Shown one piece after another: positions 37,051-37,485 of a stretch of 37,485 nt of DNA. This DNA comes from Candidatus Peregrinibacteria bacterium CG_4_9_14_0_2_um_filter_53_11. Lineage in GTDB: Bacteria > Patescibacteriota > Gracilibacteria > UBA1369 > UM-FILTER-53-11. Positions within the stretch are counted from its first letter, which is position 1. Every line of letters starts with the position of its first letter. Location: contig PFRX01000002.1 in the NCBI GenBank assembly GCA_002788775.1, positions 1 to 37,485 on the forward strand, given 5' to 3'. Below the pieces are notes generated by a model. It was given only the letters and a program-made list of their open reading frames with translations. It ran no database searches and was not told the DNA's origin. A program made the position numbers and the translations under genes.

Positions 37051-37485
37051 ATGGCAGCCCCCATCGCACATATCGGAGAGATGATTGCTACTCGCAAGGC
37101 TTTTGGTGATGCGCTGGCGATTGCCGGAGAGCGCCACTCCAACCTCATCGTCCTCGACGCCGACCTCACAACTTCCGTTAAGGCCGACAAGTTCGAGAAG
37201 CAGTTTCCCGATCGTCACTTCAACATCGGTATCTCCGAGCAGGATCTGGTCGATACGGCTGCCGGTCTTGCCATGGCGGGCAAGCTTCCCATCGCCTCCT
37301 CATTTTGCATGTTCCTAACGGGGCTGGGCTGGCAGCAGATTCGCAATGGCGTCTGCTATCCAAATCTGAATGTTAAGTTTGTCGGTTCTCACTGCGGAGT
37401 TCAGATTGGTGAAGATGGCGCCACTCACCAGGCTCTTGAGGATATGGCCATCATGCGTGTCATTCCCAATATGAAGGTCTTCTGC
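37051..37485 (+). CDS. Transketolase, C-terminal subunit (partial, cut by window end)
   Basis: The first 145 codons of a half-transketolase in the pyrimidine-binding domain. TRKAFGDALAIAGERHSNLI, VLDADLTTSVKADKF and FNIGISEQDLVDTAAGLAMAG are typical, with Glu in ISEQD being the residue that activates thiamine diphosphate. SHCGVQIGEDGATHQALEDMA is also conserved. The frame is open to the last base, so the rest lies outside. It pairs with the N-terminal subunit at 33365-34222, from which it is separated by five genes. Confidence 0.93.
   Translation, partial: MAAPIAHIGEMIATRKAFGDALAIAGERHSNLIVLDADLTTSVKADKFEKQFPDRHFNIGISEQDLVDTAAGLAMAGKLPIASSFCMFLTGLGWQQIRNGVCYPNLNVKFVGSHCGVQIGEDGATHQALEDMAIMRVIPNMKVFC

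Noticed and set aside
229-37485. UGA recoded as glycine, as in Gracilibacteria
   Set aside because: Conserved proteins (TypA, QueC, Ndk, FolP and others) are complete with the standard code, and four genes end in TGA. The tRNA-Trp has anticodon CCA.

Overview
This is a chromosomal window from a bacterium, probably a member of the Candidate Phyla Radiation/Patescibacteria. Peregrinibacteria-like is my best guess, but this is inference. The supports are compact genes with many start/stop overlaps, almost no Shine-Dalgarno motifs, many lineage-specific hypothetical proteins, a split transketolase, and a strong preference for TAG over TGA stops. I see no rRNA, no integrase or transposase and no CRISPR array.

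Layout. 1-3.3 kb: tRNA-Ser, two hypothetical genes, msrB, a Ca/Na antiporter and a zinc-type L28 gene. 3.3-5.4 kb: a hypothetical gene, an M50 membrane protease, and a promoter-to-terminator unit with no ORF (candidate small RNA). 5.4-6.4 kb: tRNA-Thr whose 3' end recurs twice downstream; the last two copies flank a RelB/YafQ-type toxin-antitoxin pair, followed by a hairpin-rich repeat that also occurs twice near tRNA-Trp (21.7 kb). 6.4-10.5 kb: MOSC protein, PadR-PspC pair, a ClpP-like protein and L33. 10.6-15.2 kb: two large exported or membrane-anchored proteins, one with SLH domains and a beta-propeller. 15.2-19.3 kb: XRE regulator divergent from typA, then trhO and a nitroreductase. 19.3-22 kb: a second ClpP-like protein, an AT-rich and apparently frameshifted gene, and tRNA-Trp. 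22-27.7 kb: hypothetical membrane protein, ftsI-type PBP, M16 peptidase, ndk. 27.7-37.5 kb: pabB, pabC, folP, then the run queD-CYTH-folK-tktN-queF-queE-queC, a hypothetical gene, a DUF192 lipoprotein, and the start of the C-terminal transketolase subunit (cut by the window end).

How the genes work together. The last 10 kb interleaves folate synthesis (pabB, pabC, folP, folK) with preQ1/queuosine synthesis (queD, queE, queC, queF). Both pathways start from 7,8-dihydroneopterin triphosphate. There is no folB here, and the QueD homolog carries a CExxHGH motif (Cys22-Glu23) rather than a plain CxxxHGH. That combination is known from PTPS-I/III proteins that serve both pathways, so this enzyme may be the branch point.

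Expression. For many first genes of transcription units a sigma70-type promoter (-35, 16-18 bp spacer, -10) can be read with the -10 box only 6-11 nt before the start codon. This implies leaderless or nearly leaderless mRNAs. The toxin gene of the tRNA-flanked cassette instead has a clean AAGGAG ribosome site, which fits a foreign origin.
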